Shown: positions 27,093 to 34,834, counted from the stretch's first letter. The stretch is DNA of 34,927 nucleotides from Bacteroidota bacterium (GCA_947496065.1 CANMBF010000027.1:1-34927); one strand, 5' to 3'. The notes: generated from the letters alone by a model not told the origin. Numbers and translations are program-made.

Positions 27093-28490
27093 TTAAATAT
27101 TGCTCTCAAACTCATTGATAACACTCTGTGGTGTTACCAAAATGCTTAGACTTACCAAGCGTTCGATAAGTGAAGACAATCTAATTTTGTCTTTGATTTT
27201 AAATGCCAATAGATATAGCAAGGCATCTGAAGTTAGGAACATCATCTTTTTGATATCGGTGTTCCAAGAAATATAATTAATGAATTCGCTGTGATTCGAT
27301 TCGAATGCGCTGCACACTAGCATAAAGCCGACCTTCTTATAGCCTTCGCGCTTTAAGTCGCTACAATGGTCGTTAATGGCCTCTTTTAAGGCACGGTCGT
27401 CGGTGGTATTAAAGTAGGCGCCGCTATCGCGTTTAGTATCTAAAATAAAGGCTAAATTTTCTTCTCTGAATTTTACCAAGCAATACGGATTCTTGCGCAC
27501 TCCTTGTGGTAAAATGGTGATTTCGAAATCGAGTTGTTTAAAAGCTTCGGCAACAGTTGGTTCAAATAAGGCTTTGTCGAGCTGGCAATCAGGCTGACTG
27601 AATTCAAACAAACGCGCCACCTTGGGAATTAAATAATCATACACATCGAATTGCACCACTTGGTTTACCGCCTCAATTGGTTTTACTGGTTCAGCCTTTG
27701 GTAAAATCACTTCTTCAACAAATGTTTTTTCAACGGGCGAAGGCGCCTTCACACTGTTCAACACTGGCACTTCTTCTTCAACAGGTGCATTCGGATTAAT
27801 GATATTCGAATATTTGAAATTCCAGAAGGTGTGTTCTACATCCCAATTGGAAACATTTTTTTTGCTATGCTCCTTTAAAATCTCTTTAATTTCTTCATTG
27901 AGGTGGTAAAAGAAATCATAGTTAGCTTTCTGCGCAGTTTGGTCTTTCCATATACCAATCTCTCTAAAGCCATTGACTAATGAAGAGTATAGGATGGGCC
28001 ATTTGCTTGGATTATGGACCTGCCAAAAGTAGGAGAGGAAATAACCAACCGAACCAGGATATGGCACTTTGCGTTTATCTTCTGCTACTAGGAAAATAGC
28101 ATTGGTGAATTTTTCTAACTCTTCTATTTTTTTGAACGCGTCTTTTAAATCTTTGGGTTCAGCAATTACTGTTTTTAAAAGTTCCGCTAATTTATCAATG
28201 CCTTGGTCATTCGATTTCAACAATTGATTGAAATACATCTGACCCATTTTGGCACTGAAATTCCATAAGTTATTATGGCGATTAAAAATATCGAGTGCAG
28301 CTTTAAATTCGTAAATGGTAATGTCTTCGTTAATAAAATCGCGAATAATGACTTTAATAACCTCGATGGCTTCTAAACGACTATTGTCAATATTGTTGAC
28401 TAATTGACCGTTGGTGTCGGTAACAAAATGATTGGCATTTAGATGCTCATCCCATATCTCAATGATTTGCTTTTTAGAAAGTTCGTCCAT
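27093..28490 (-). CDS. Solitary protein with a FokI-like PD-(D/E)XK cleavage domain
   Basis: The protein has 465 aa. Residues 1-230 are helical and hydrophilic and include PYPGSVGYFLSYFWQVHNP and KWPILYSSLVNGFREIG, a pattern I associate with N-terminal modules of restriction or defence proteins. Residues 231-278 form a Pro/Glu/Val linker. Residues about 280-445 align by eye with the FokI cleavage domain: FEPTVAEAF (309-317) with the FokI helix before its active site, GVRKNPYC (330-337) with FokI SRKPDGA, FILDTKRDSGAYF (348-360) with its VDTK region (Asp351, Lys353), and VGFMLVCSAF (387-396) with FKFLFVSGHF. The first catalytic Asp of FokI is Pro/Asn here. No methyltransferase or helicase is adjacent. 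A restriction-like or nucleic-acid-processing role is inferred, and activity is uncertain. Confidence 0.75.
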   Translation of the reverse strand: MDELSKKQIIEIWDEHLNANHFVTDTNGQLVNNIDNSRLEAIEVIKVIIRDFINEDITIYEFKAALDIFNRHNNLWNFSAKMGQMYFNQLLKSNDQGIDKLAELLKTVIAEPKDLKDAFKKIEELEKFTNAIFLVAEDKRKVPYPGSVGYFLSYFWQVHNPSKWPILYSSLVNGFREIGIWKDQTAQKANYDFFYHLNEEIKEILKEHSKKNVSNWDVEHTFWNFKYSNIINPNAPVEEEVPVLNSVKAPSPVEKTFVEEVILPKAEPVKPIEAVNQVVQFDVYDYLIPKVARLFEFSQPDCQLDKALFEPTVAEAFKQLDFEITILPQGVRKNPYCLVKFREENLAFILDTKRDSGAYFNTTDDRALKEAINDHCSDLKREGYKKVGFMLVCSAFESNHSEFINYISWNTDIKKMMFLTSDALLYLLAFKIKDKIRLSSLIERLVSLSILVTPQSVINEFESNI

Positions 28491-29089
28491 TTGAAATTAG
28501 AAATTGAGGGCGTAATTGAAAAAAGTAAATGGCGCTAAAATTATTATTTTTTGAATGTCTATAAAAAATAGGTAATAATTTGATAACCATATTTATAGCG
28601 TATAATATATTCAAAAAAATGAATTGCAACCAATTGGAAATCATACAAAGAGCGGTGTGTAATTGGAGAGTTAAAACTAAAATCATTTTAATGACAGACC
28701 CCGGCAGTCTGTAAGCTGATATTTTGAAATAAAAAACCATTTTAAAGCCTTTGTTTACAGCAGTGTAAAAATCAAAGCGGAACTTTGAAGCAAAAAATGA
28801 AATAAATGTTTCCAACGCAGTTTTAGTTGGGCAAATATGCTAAAATTTTAAGTAAATTATACTATTTCTAAGCATTTATTTTTAATAGTTTAGTCTTTTA
28901 ATCTGTGTTTTATTCAGGCTATTAGGTAGTATTTTATTACTAATCTTATTCAAATAATTGGAAATATGATAGTTGTAAATCATTTTCTATAAAAAATATA
29001 AGTTTATAACAATGAAATACTTACTTGAATTTTATGCATTCAAAGGGCCATCTTAATCTTACAATTGGGGTTCATTTTAATCAGCCATT
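28491..29089. other. AT-rich intergenic region without a supported gene
   Basis: About 600 bases with no convincing coding frame. A minus-strand frame at 28474-28815 reads through but has biased Phe/Ile/Leu composition and overlaps the start of the nuclease-like gene. One small dyad is present: ACAGAC (28694-28699) and GTCTGT (28707-28712) with a GC-rich 7-base loop, in a single copy. The promoter of the nuclease-like gene should be in the first part, but no TAnnTTTG box was found close to it. Confidence 0.6.
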
Positions 29090-29119
29090 AAAAAAGCCCA
29101 TCAAAAATGATGGGCTTTT
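29090..29119 (-). terminator. Intrinsic terminator left behind by a lost minus-strand gene
   Basis: GCCCATCA (29096-29103) pairs with TGATGGGC (29108-29115) around AAAA, extended by A/T pairs. On the minus strand a T run follows the stem. It lies 27 bases downstream of the orphan T9SS tail and now terminates no complete gene. Confidence 0.75.
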
Positions 29120-29145
29120 GTTGTAATTATTTAACAATCTGATAA

Positions 29146-29292
29146 TTATTCACTCACTAGCTTTTGGAAACCACTATCAGTTGTGGTTTGAATTAAGACG
29201 GTATAAATGCCTCTGTATAAATCGCTCATGTTTAATTGACTATCAGGGCCATTATTTTTGCGATGTTTTGAATATTTTAATTTTGACAGCAT
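29146..29292 (-). pseudogene. Orphan T9SS type A sorting-domain tail (gene remnant)
   Basis: A 48-codon minus-strand frame ends SQLNMSDLYRGIYTVLIQ and then TTTDSGFQKLVSE before TAA at 29146-29148. This is the characteristic last strand pair of a T9SS type A domain (a DL..GIY.V core, then a closing K-L segment). Upstream, the frame degrades into a basic non-domain sequence (LKYSKHRKNNGPD) and meets an in-frame stop a few codons before the ATG at 29292. There is no signal peptide and no passenger domain. Together with the terminator at 29090-29119 this marks the 3' end of a formerly large cargo gene whose body has been deleted. The first plus-strand gene beyond it starts at 29407. Confidence 0.65.
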
Positions 29293-29406
29293 GCGTTTAA
29301 AATATCTTTTGCTAGATTAGGATAAGCCTTTAAACCACAACGCTTATTTTTTTATTTATAACAATTCGAAATAAAGTTTGTTATTTGTATTAAATATTCA
29401 ATTACG

Positions 29407-29568
29407 ATGTTTAAGAAAATCTGGAGCTACCTGACGTTTAAAAAACAACCTGAATTCGAACAGGCTGATAAAAGTTATTTGAAAATGATGCATGGCATTA
29501 ACCGCATTTCAATTCTTATGTTTTTAATAGGAATGATTGTGGTCATCATAAAAATTGTGAGACTTTAA
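29407..29568 (+). CDS. 53-aa single-helix membrane peptide, DUF6728-like
   Basis: The ATG at 29407 opens a 53-residue frame ending in TAA at 29566-29568. It has a basic amphipathic N-terminus (MFKKIWSYLTFKKQPEFEQA), a central MMHGINRISILMFLIGM, and a hydrophobic end (IVVIIKIVRL). The middle motif resembles short Bacteroidota proteins that I recall as DUF6728; the family name is from memory and should be checked. A single helix would anchor it in the inner membrane with the N-terminus in the cytoplasm. It ends 33 bases before the secreted thioredoxin-like gene on the same strand and could share its transcript. Function unknown. Confidence 0.7.
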   Translation: MFKKIWSYLTFKKQPEFEQADKSYLKMMHGINRISILMFLIGMIVVIIKIVRL

Positions 29569-29601
29569 GGGTTTGGTACTATTTCTGTAGCAGTTAAAAA
29601 C

Positions 29602-30900
29602 ATGTTCCTAAAAGTTGTTTTCATTTTGCTGTTGAATTGCACTTTAATCATTGGGTATGCGCAATCGCAACAAGTAACCCTTAGTGATTTTGCATTGGAT
29701 GAAAAGGCAAAAAAACTACAAGCGATTGTAGCGGTATACAAATACCCAAAACAACCGCTAGTAGATCCGCTTTTAAATGGCGTTGAGTCCAAAAAAACGG
29801 CCCATAAATTTAACGCTATTTTGCCCGATTTAAGAGGCGCAAAGGATACTTGTTATGCCTATTTTTACTATGGGGGTGTGGTGAAAAAATCTGCTCTTCA
29901 AGGCTATGTTTTAGCCATTTTAACCAATAATAATCGCGGGGCGCAACCATGTAGTATTTGGATAGATAAAAATTTTAATTTAGACTTAACAGATGATGGG
30001 CCGCCCATTCTTTATAACTACAATACACCCTATCATGACATTGTTTTTGAAAGCAGTGAAATCAAAGACGCAAAATATACGGTGCGCATCAGTCGATTTC
30101 CATTCAATTACAATTCAAAATATTTGGCCATGCTCGATGTTTTTTATAAAGAAGGAAGTGGTACGAAATTATTTGCAGGTGCCTTTTATTCTTTTAAAGA
30201 AGAGCGGTTAAATGTGAAAGCTGGTGATTATTTATTGGGCCATGATAGTTTTAGAATTGCACTGAAAGATGTCAATTGTAATGGTTTGTATAATGAGGAT
30301 GGAGTCGACCAAGTAGTTATTGGCGAATACAAGAATAATACTTTGTTCGACCAAAAAATACCAATCGGTATGCAAAAAGGAATGACCTATTTTGAGAAGA
30401 ATGGGAAGCGTTTTACGATAAGTGCGATTGACATACTTGGCAATTCATTGCGGATCGCAATTGATGCCGATGCCCCAATAAAAAACGTTTTAAAAATTGG
30501 GAAGAAAATTAAACGCTTTAAATTTAAAAGCACCGAAAAAGATGGCAAGAAAATAGCCATCCGTCAGTTTAATAAAAAACCAACCTATCTATACATTTGG
30601 CGAATTGGCGATAATGCATTCGCTAAAGACTCGGCCGCATTGCGCGAGATTCAAAACAAGTATGCCGATAAAATAAATTTGGTCACGCTCAATTATGGCG
30701 AAACACCCAAAGAACTAAAATCTTTTAAAAAGCGAAATCGCATTAATTGGCTCATTGGATATTCGAGTTCTAGAATAAACCAAAAATTATACATCGAAAA
30801 ATTTCCTACAGGTATTTTAACCAAAAAAAGGCTGCGTGTAAAGCAAATTTGTATAAGTGCATTAGATTTGTTAAATTTGCTTAAAATCAACACACTCTAA
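29602..30900 (+). CDS. Secreted protein with a thioredoxin-like domain lacking CxxC
   Basis: The protein has 432 aa. The signal peptide is MFLKVVFILLLNCTLIIGYAQ. Residues about 25-310 form a beta-rich region with two acidic, loop-like segments (WIDKNFNLDLTDDGPP and DVNCNGLYNEDGVDQ) that resemble calcium-binding or dockerin-like loops. Residues 325-432 read like a TlpA/thioredoxin fold: YLYIWRIGD at the first strand, KDSAALREIQNKYADKINLV, KELKSFKKRN, and the cis-proline-like EKFPTG (Pro402). Where TlpA proteins have CxxC, this protein has DNAF (337-340), so it should not be a disulfide oxidoreductase. It is followed 5 bases later by the coiled-coil gene, so the two form an operon. Confidence 0.75.
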   Translation: MFLKVVFILLLNCTLIIGYAQSQQVTLSDFALDEKAKKLQAIVAVYKYPKQPLVDPLLNGVESKKTAHKFNAILPDLRGAKDTCYAYFYYGGVVKKSALQGYVLAILTNNNRGAQPCSIWIDKNFNLDLTDDGPPILYNYNTPYHDIVFESSEIKDAKYTVRISRFPFNYNSKYLAMLDVFYKEGSGTKLFAGAFYSFKEERLNVKAGDYLLGHDSFRIALKDVNCNGLYNEDGVDQVVIGEYKNNTLFDQKIPIGMQKGMTYFEKNGKRFTISAIDILGNSLRIAIDADAPIKNVLKIGKKIKRFKFKSTEKDGKKIAIRQFNKKPTYLYIWRIGDNAFAKDSAALREIQNKYADKINLVTLNYGETPKELKSFKKRNRINWLIGYSSSRINQKLYIEKFPTGILTKKRLRVKQICISALDLLNLLKINTL

Positions 30901-30905
30901 AAAAT

Positions 30906-31829
30906 ATGGAAGATCAAATCATGGCGCCAATAGAAACAAAAAAGGGAAAAGGAAAAACCATTTTAATCATACTGCTGGTTTTGCTTTTGGGTGGTTCTGG
31001 TGTTTTTAATTATCTATTGTTTGACAAAGGACAAAAGGCTTCGGCCACGACACAAAGCAATATTGATTCTCTCAATCAACTCAGTGGTTTGAAAGATTCA
31101 TTGTACAAAATGTTGGCCGATGAGGAAGCTAGTGTCGCCAATTTAAGGTTAGAGATTTCTTTGTACCAAAGCGAGAATGATAGTTTAAAACAAATCTTGG
31201 ATTTAAAAGAACAAAAAATCCTAGCCTTGCGTTCGCAAATTGGCGGGGGTGGCAGTTCTAATAAATTAAGGGCCTTGAAAGATAGTTTAGAAAAAATGAT
31301 AGTGGTTAACAAAGAATTCAAGACACAAGTGCAAACCCTATTCATGGAGAACGAAGATTACCGCGCGCAATTAGCATCCAAAGAAGAAAGAATCGATGCG
31401 CTGAATTCCAGTAACCAGCGATTAAGTGATAAGGTAACCATTGCAGCCGAGCCCAATTTAGGGCCTGTAAATGTTACACCTATGTACAGTAAAAAAGGCG
31501 TTGATATGCCAATATACAAGGCCAAGAAGGTAGAAAAATTAGTCATCACATTCGATGTATTGGGCAATCAGCTCACCAAAAAAACTGTTGAGAAAACCTA
31601 CAATGTGCGTGTGAAAGATCCAGATGGTATTGTATTAAGTAATGACAACGGATCTTTAATGGATAGCAATGATGTATTTACCATTCGCGAAAAAGTGAGT
31701 TTTGATGGCACACAAAAAAGAATCAAAGTGGATTTCATACAAGATCTTCAATTCAAAAAGGGCCGTTATAAAGTAGAGTTAAAAGACGGTGATGAAGTTA
31801 AAGATATCTTCATGTTCGAACTGCTTTAA
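30906..31829 (+). CDS. Membrane-anchored coiled-coil protein
   Basis: The protein has 307 aa. A short basic N-terminus (ETKKGKGK) precedes one transmembrane helix at about 18-38 (TILIILLVLLLGGSGVFNYL). A long coiled coil follows (about 50-180) with heptad-like repeats (SLNQLSGLKDSLYKML, ENDSLKQILDLKEQKILAL, LASKEERIDALNSSNQRL) interrupted by a GGGGSS hinge. The C-terminal part (about 190-307) is beta-rich (KLVITFDVLGNQLTKKTVEK, KKGRYKVELKDGDEVKD) and may be an Ig-like domain. I recognise it only as a type of conserved Bacteroidota hypothetical protein. It begins 5 bases after the thioredoxin-like gene and is closed by an intrinsic terminator, so the pair forms one unit. Confidence 0.8.
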   Translation: MEDQIMAPIETKKGKGKTILIILLVLLLGGSGVFNYLLFDKGQKASATTQSNIDSLNQLSGLKDSLYKMLADEEASVANLRLEISLYQSENDSLKQILDLKEQKILALRSQIGGGGSSNKLRALKDSLEKMIVVNKEFKTQVQTLFMENEDYRAQLASKEERIDALNSSNQRLSDKVTIAAEPNLGPVNVTPMYSKKGVDMPIYKAKKVEKLVITFDVLGNQLTKKTVEKTYNVRVKDPDGIVLSNDNGSLMDSNDVFTIREKVSFDGTQKRIKVDFIQDLQFKKGRYKVELKDGDEVKDIFMFELL

Positions 31830-31850
31830 AATTATTAATAGATTCATTAG

Positions 31851-31883
31851 AAAGGACCTGTAAAATCTACAGGTCCTTTTTTT
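31851..31883 (+). terminator. Intrinsic terminator after the coiled-coil gene
   Basis: AAAGGACCTGTA (31851-31862) pairs fully with TACAGGTCCTTT (31868-31879) around a 5-base loop, and the T run continues to 31883. It closes the two-gene unit 22 bases after the stop codon. Confidence 0.92.
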
Positions 31884-31907
31884 ATGCCTTTTTTTAATTG
31901 AAAAGTT

Positions 31908-31915
31908 TATATTTG
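31908..31915 (+). promoter_or_regulatory. Bacteroidota -7 box for the 787-aa T9SS gene
   Basis: TATATTTG exactly fits TAnnTTTG and lies 49 bases before the ATG at 31965, giving a leader of about 40 bases. It sits just after the preceding terminator, as expected for an independent gene. No -33 element is evident. Confidence 0.5.
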
Positions 31916-31964
31916 AATAAACAATAACACCTCACTTCTTTGCTTAACTTAAATAATCAGTCAA

Positions 31965-34328
31965 ATGAAAAATTCTAAATTGGGTTCAATTTTACCAATG
32001 GCTTTTATTCTATATTTTATTTTAATGGTCGTCAATCCATTAATTGCGCAAGATTTGAATCCTGTTAAATGGCCACATTTAAAAGGGTATTGGAAATATC
32101 AAAACATTGCTAAACTTACCAAAGCTTCTGTTGGGAAGGATTTAACTTTGGTCGGAACCCATCTAGCAGTTAGTGGTCCATCGGTAGGCGATACGGCTAT
32201 TAGAATAGGAATAGGGAGTTATTACAATTGTTATCACAACATGGCGCCCAATGGTGGTGGCGACTCGGTAAATCAATATACTTTGATGTTCGATTTCAAA
32301 GTGTTGAGTTTAAAAAAATGGCATACGTTTTTCAAAACAGATAGCAATAATAACAATGACGGAGAGTGTTTCATAAGGCCAATTACGGGATCTAATCCTG
32401 GGAGAATTGGAGTTGGCGCAACTGGTTATTCAAATGATTCTATATCACCTAACCAATGGTACCGCTTGATAATATCGGTTAATCTGAATCATTTTTACAG
32501 GTATTATATCAATGGTCAATTGTTTCACGAAGGCGATACACAAGCAGTTGATGGTCGATTTGCCCTGACTCCTAAAATGGTATTTTTTGGCGATGATAAC
32601 CAAGAGGATGATACCATCGATATTGCATCTGTGGCTGTTTTTGATACTTGCTTAACAGCCAGCGATATTGCAAAAATTGGCAGTATTGACCCGTGTGTAG
32701 CCAAGCCTCCAAAATTGAGTTTAGGCAGAGATACAGCTTTGTGCGATTATAATACTATTGTAAAAAATGCAGGTATAGGTTATAAAAAATACCAATGGTA
32801 CAATGGTAGTACCCAATCATCAATTACCCTAACTAAAAATATTGGACTGGGTAAAAGAAATATTTGGTGTAAGGTAACTGATGTAAATGGTTGTGTTGTG
32901 GCCGATACCTTTGCCCTCACTTATATTAGTTCTCCTATTGTCAATTTAGGACCTGATTTATTTTTCTGCGAAGGTGTAAGTACCAAACTAATGGCAAATG
33001 CAGATACTATCTTGAAATACAAATGGTATTATTATTTAGCAAACACAACAGTTATTTCTACAAAGAACCAAATCATAGCCAATTTAGATGGCAAGTATTT
33101 TGTTGATGTAAAGAATCAAAATGGGTGTGTGAGTACCGATACCATTTTGCTTACGCAATTGGCACGACCAGGTAAACCGAGTATAGCAGCCAATAGGGGT
33201 AAAAATATTTGTGCAGGAGAAAGTGTTACTCTGTCAGGACCTACAGGCTATACAGATTATATTTGGTCGAATGGATTGCACCAGCAAAGTATAGTAGTAA
33301 ATACCAATAGTGTATTGAAATTAAAAGTAGTGAATAGTAATAATTGTGAAAGTATTTATTCGGATAGTGTGGTGGTTAAAGTATTTGCAAAGCCATTGCA
33401 ACCAAATTTGCAGTTATTTGGCAATGATTCATTTTGTATAGGCGACTCCGTGTTATTAAACGCACCATCGGGGTACAAGAATTATTTATGGAATGATGGC
33501 TCAGGAAATGCATCGCGCTATTTCAAAAGTACCCAATCTTGTAGTGTTCAAGTAACAGATAGTATAGGCTGTGTGAGTCCTATATCAGTTGTTGTCAAAG
33601 TAGTGGCAATAGCATTACCAGCACCTCCTTCTGTGCAAATAATGGGCGCTTCTTTTTTATGCAATGGAGAGTCTACAGTTTTATCCGTACCAGCAGGATT
33701 TGCAAAATATAAATGGTCGAATACTGTCTACACACCTCTCGATACCATTAAAACTTCGGGTACTTATTCTGTAATAGTGTCGAATATTTTCGGTTGCAGT
33801 AATGCCAGTTCCAATACAGTTAAAATTACTGTTTATCCTGTACCGTTAAAACCTAGTGTTATTAAGATAACTGCCGATACTTTGCAATGTAGTACCATCG
33901 ATTCAAGTTACGAATGGGCGCGCAATGGGGTTGTGTTAAGTATTGCCAAACGCAACTTAAAAACTTTAGCAAGTGGTTATTATCAAGCCCGAACCACCAA
34001 CACATGGTGTTTATCACCTTGGTCGTATTCTTTTTTACATACCAATGTTAGTATTCAAAATTCAAAGTATGATGACCTGAATTTGTTATTAACACCTAAT
34101 CCATTTTCCACTGAATTAAAACTGCAATTGAATACCGAAAAAGTAGGAGAACAGATAGGCATAACAATACTCGATTTAGCGGGTAGGGAAATAGGAAAGT
34201 GGATTGCTTTTAGCGAACAACTAAATGCCGGAATTGATTTACAATTAGCCGATTTAACGATGGGCCAATATGTAATTAAAATTCAAGGTGAGCAATGGAT
34301 GCAAACAGCTAAACTAATAAAGCAATAA
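31965..34328 (+). CDS. Secreted LamG-like and Ig-repeat protein with T9SS type A tail
   Basis: The protein has 787 aa. The signal peptide (MKNSKLGSILPMAFILYFIL...) ends near LIAQ. Residues about 40-240 look like a concanavalin-A/LamG jelly roll (YTLMFDFKVLSL, NQWYRLIISVN, RYYINGQLFHEGD, IDIASVAVFDTCL). Five Ig-like modules follow, each opening with a Cys in C-x-G-[ED]-S or similar and then Y-x-x-[YW]-x-W. The leading Cys are residues 260, 335, 416, 491 and 566, a spacing of 75-81. The last about 80 residues (LLLTPNPFSTELKLQLN, DLTMGQYVIKI, TAKLIKQ) are a type A sorting domain. It is likely a surface adhesin or carbohydrate-binding protein (inference). It has its own promoter box after a terminator and converges on a 49-aa gene. 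Confidence 0.87.
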   Translation: MKNSKLGSILPMAFILYFILMVVNPLIAQDLNPVKWPHLKGYWKYQNIAKLTKASVGKDLTLVGTHLAVSGPSVGDTAIRIGIGSYYNCYHNMAPNGGGDSVNQYTLMFDFKVLSLKKWHTFFKTDSNNNNDGECFIRPITGSNPGRIGVGATGYSNDSISPNQWYRLIISVNLNHFYRYYINGQLFHEGDTQAVDGRFALTPKMVFFGDDNQEDDTIDIASVAVFDTCLTASDIAKIGSIDPCVAKPPKLSLGRDTALCDYNTIVKNAGIGYKKYQWYNGSTQSSITLTKNIGLGKRNIWCKVTDVNGCVVADTFALTYISSPIVNLGPDLFFCEGVSTKLMANADTILKYKWYYYLANTTVISTKNQIIANLDGKYFVDVKNQNGCVSTDTILLTQLARPGKPSIAANRGKNICAGESVTLSGPTGYTDYIWSNGLHQQSIVVNTNSVLKLKVVNSNNCESIYSDSVVVKVFAKPLQPNLQLFGNDSFCIGDSVLLNAPSGYKNYLWNDGSGNASRYFKSTQSCSVQVTDSIGCVSPISVVVKVVAIALPAPPSVQIMGASFLCNGESTVLSVPAGFAKYKWSNTVYTPLDTIKTSGTYSVIVSNIFGCSNASSNTVKITVYPVPLKPSVIKITADTLQCSTIDSSYEWARNGVVLSIAKRNLKTLASGYYQARTTNTWCLSPWSYSFLHTNVSIQNSKYDDLNLLLTPNPFSTELKLQLNTEKVGEQIGITILDLAGREIGKWIAFSEQLNAGIDLQLADLTMGQYVIKIQGEQWMQTAKLIKQ

Positions 34329-34336
34329 GATTAGGC

Positions 34337-34486
34337 TTACATAACAGGACAGTGCCCTGCTTGGCAACCCGAGAAAAACAGCAGTGCTAAAACTAAAAGT
34401 GTAAGGGTAAAATAATAAGGAATACTTTTGTTTACTTTGGTTGTGTCGGCCAGCACCGCAGTGGGCCTCATCAATTGCTTTTTCAT
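34337..34486 (-). CDS. 49-aa lipoprotein-like membrane peptide
   Basis: A minus-strand frame runs from the ATG at 34486 to TAA at 34337-34339. The first 23 residues are polar and basic (MKKQLMRPTAVLADTTKVNK). A strongly hydrophobic segment follows (YYFTLTLLVLALLFFSGC) ending in a lipobox-like FSGC with Cys41, then a short tail QAGHCPVM with a second Cys. It could be a small lipoprotein with an unusually long n-region or a single-helix membrane peptide. It is convergent with the 787-aa T9SS gene (8 bases between the stops). No family was recognised. The good hydrophobic pattern supports it, but its shortness limits confidence. Confidence 0.5.
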   Translation of the reverse strand: MKKQLMRPTAVLADTTKVNKSIPYYFTLTLLVLALLFFSGCQAGHCPVM

Positions 34487-34683
34487 ACGCGTGTTAAATT
34501 AAAAACTTTGCCCAAGGTGCAATTCGTTTCATCGAAATTTAAACCACCTCAGATGCTCTTTATTGATAACGCAATTAGCGCACCAAAAAGTATAACACCT
34601 CATAAAATAAAAGCTTACGCTCTTTGCCTTTGCAAAATAACACCTGCAACGGCAGGGTTCAAAAGCAAAAGGTTGGTCAGGCT

Positions 34684-34714
34684 GAGCTTATCCGATAACT
34701 ATCGGATGAAGCTC
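34684..34714. repeat. REP-like hairpin 1
   Basis: The core is TCCGATA-AC-TATCGGA (34691-34706). It extends outward through A/T and then GAGCTT (34684-34689) with AAGCTC (34709-34714), giving a 14-bp stem with a single bulged G at 34708 and a 2-base loop. Confidence 0.7.
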
Positions 34715-34778
34715 CACTCAGGTCAGAGATTTACGACATTGAAATATTGGTAAAGCCCCTCTGCCTTGTGGCTTCGAA

Positions 34779-34834
34779 ATACTTCGTCTATACACTCGAC
34801 TCCCGATAGTTATCGGGACAGTATGACGAAGTAT
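34779..34834. repeat. REP-like composite hairpin 2
   Basis: The inner stem TCCCGATA-GT-TATCGGGA (34801-34818) is the same palindrome as hairpin 1 with CCC/GGG ends. An outer stem pairs ATACTTCGTC (34779-34788) with GACGAAGTAT (34825-34834), separated by an asymmetric internal loop. Confidence 0.7.

Noticed and set aside
28694-28712. ACAGAC...GTCTGT dyad
   Set aside because: Single copy, six-base arms, no T tract and no gene close enough to give it a role.
28474-28815. 113-aa minus-strand frame before the nuclease-like gene
   Set aside because: Composition is dominated by Phe, Ile and Leu as expected from AT-rich non-coding DNA, no domain is visible, and it overlaps the start of the real gene by 17 bases.
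34475-34753. 92-aa plus-strand frame at the right end
   Set aside because: It begins at TTG, overlaps the 49-aa minus-strand gene, and covers the first REP-like hairpin; no protein-like pattern.
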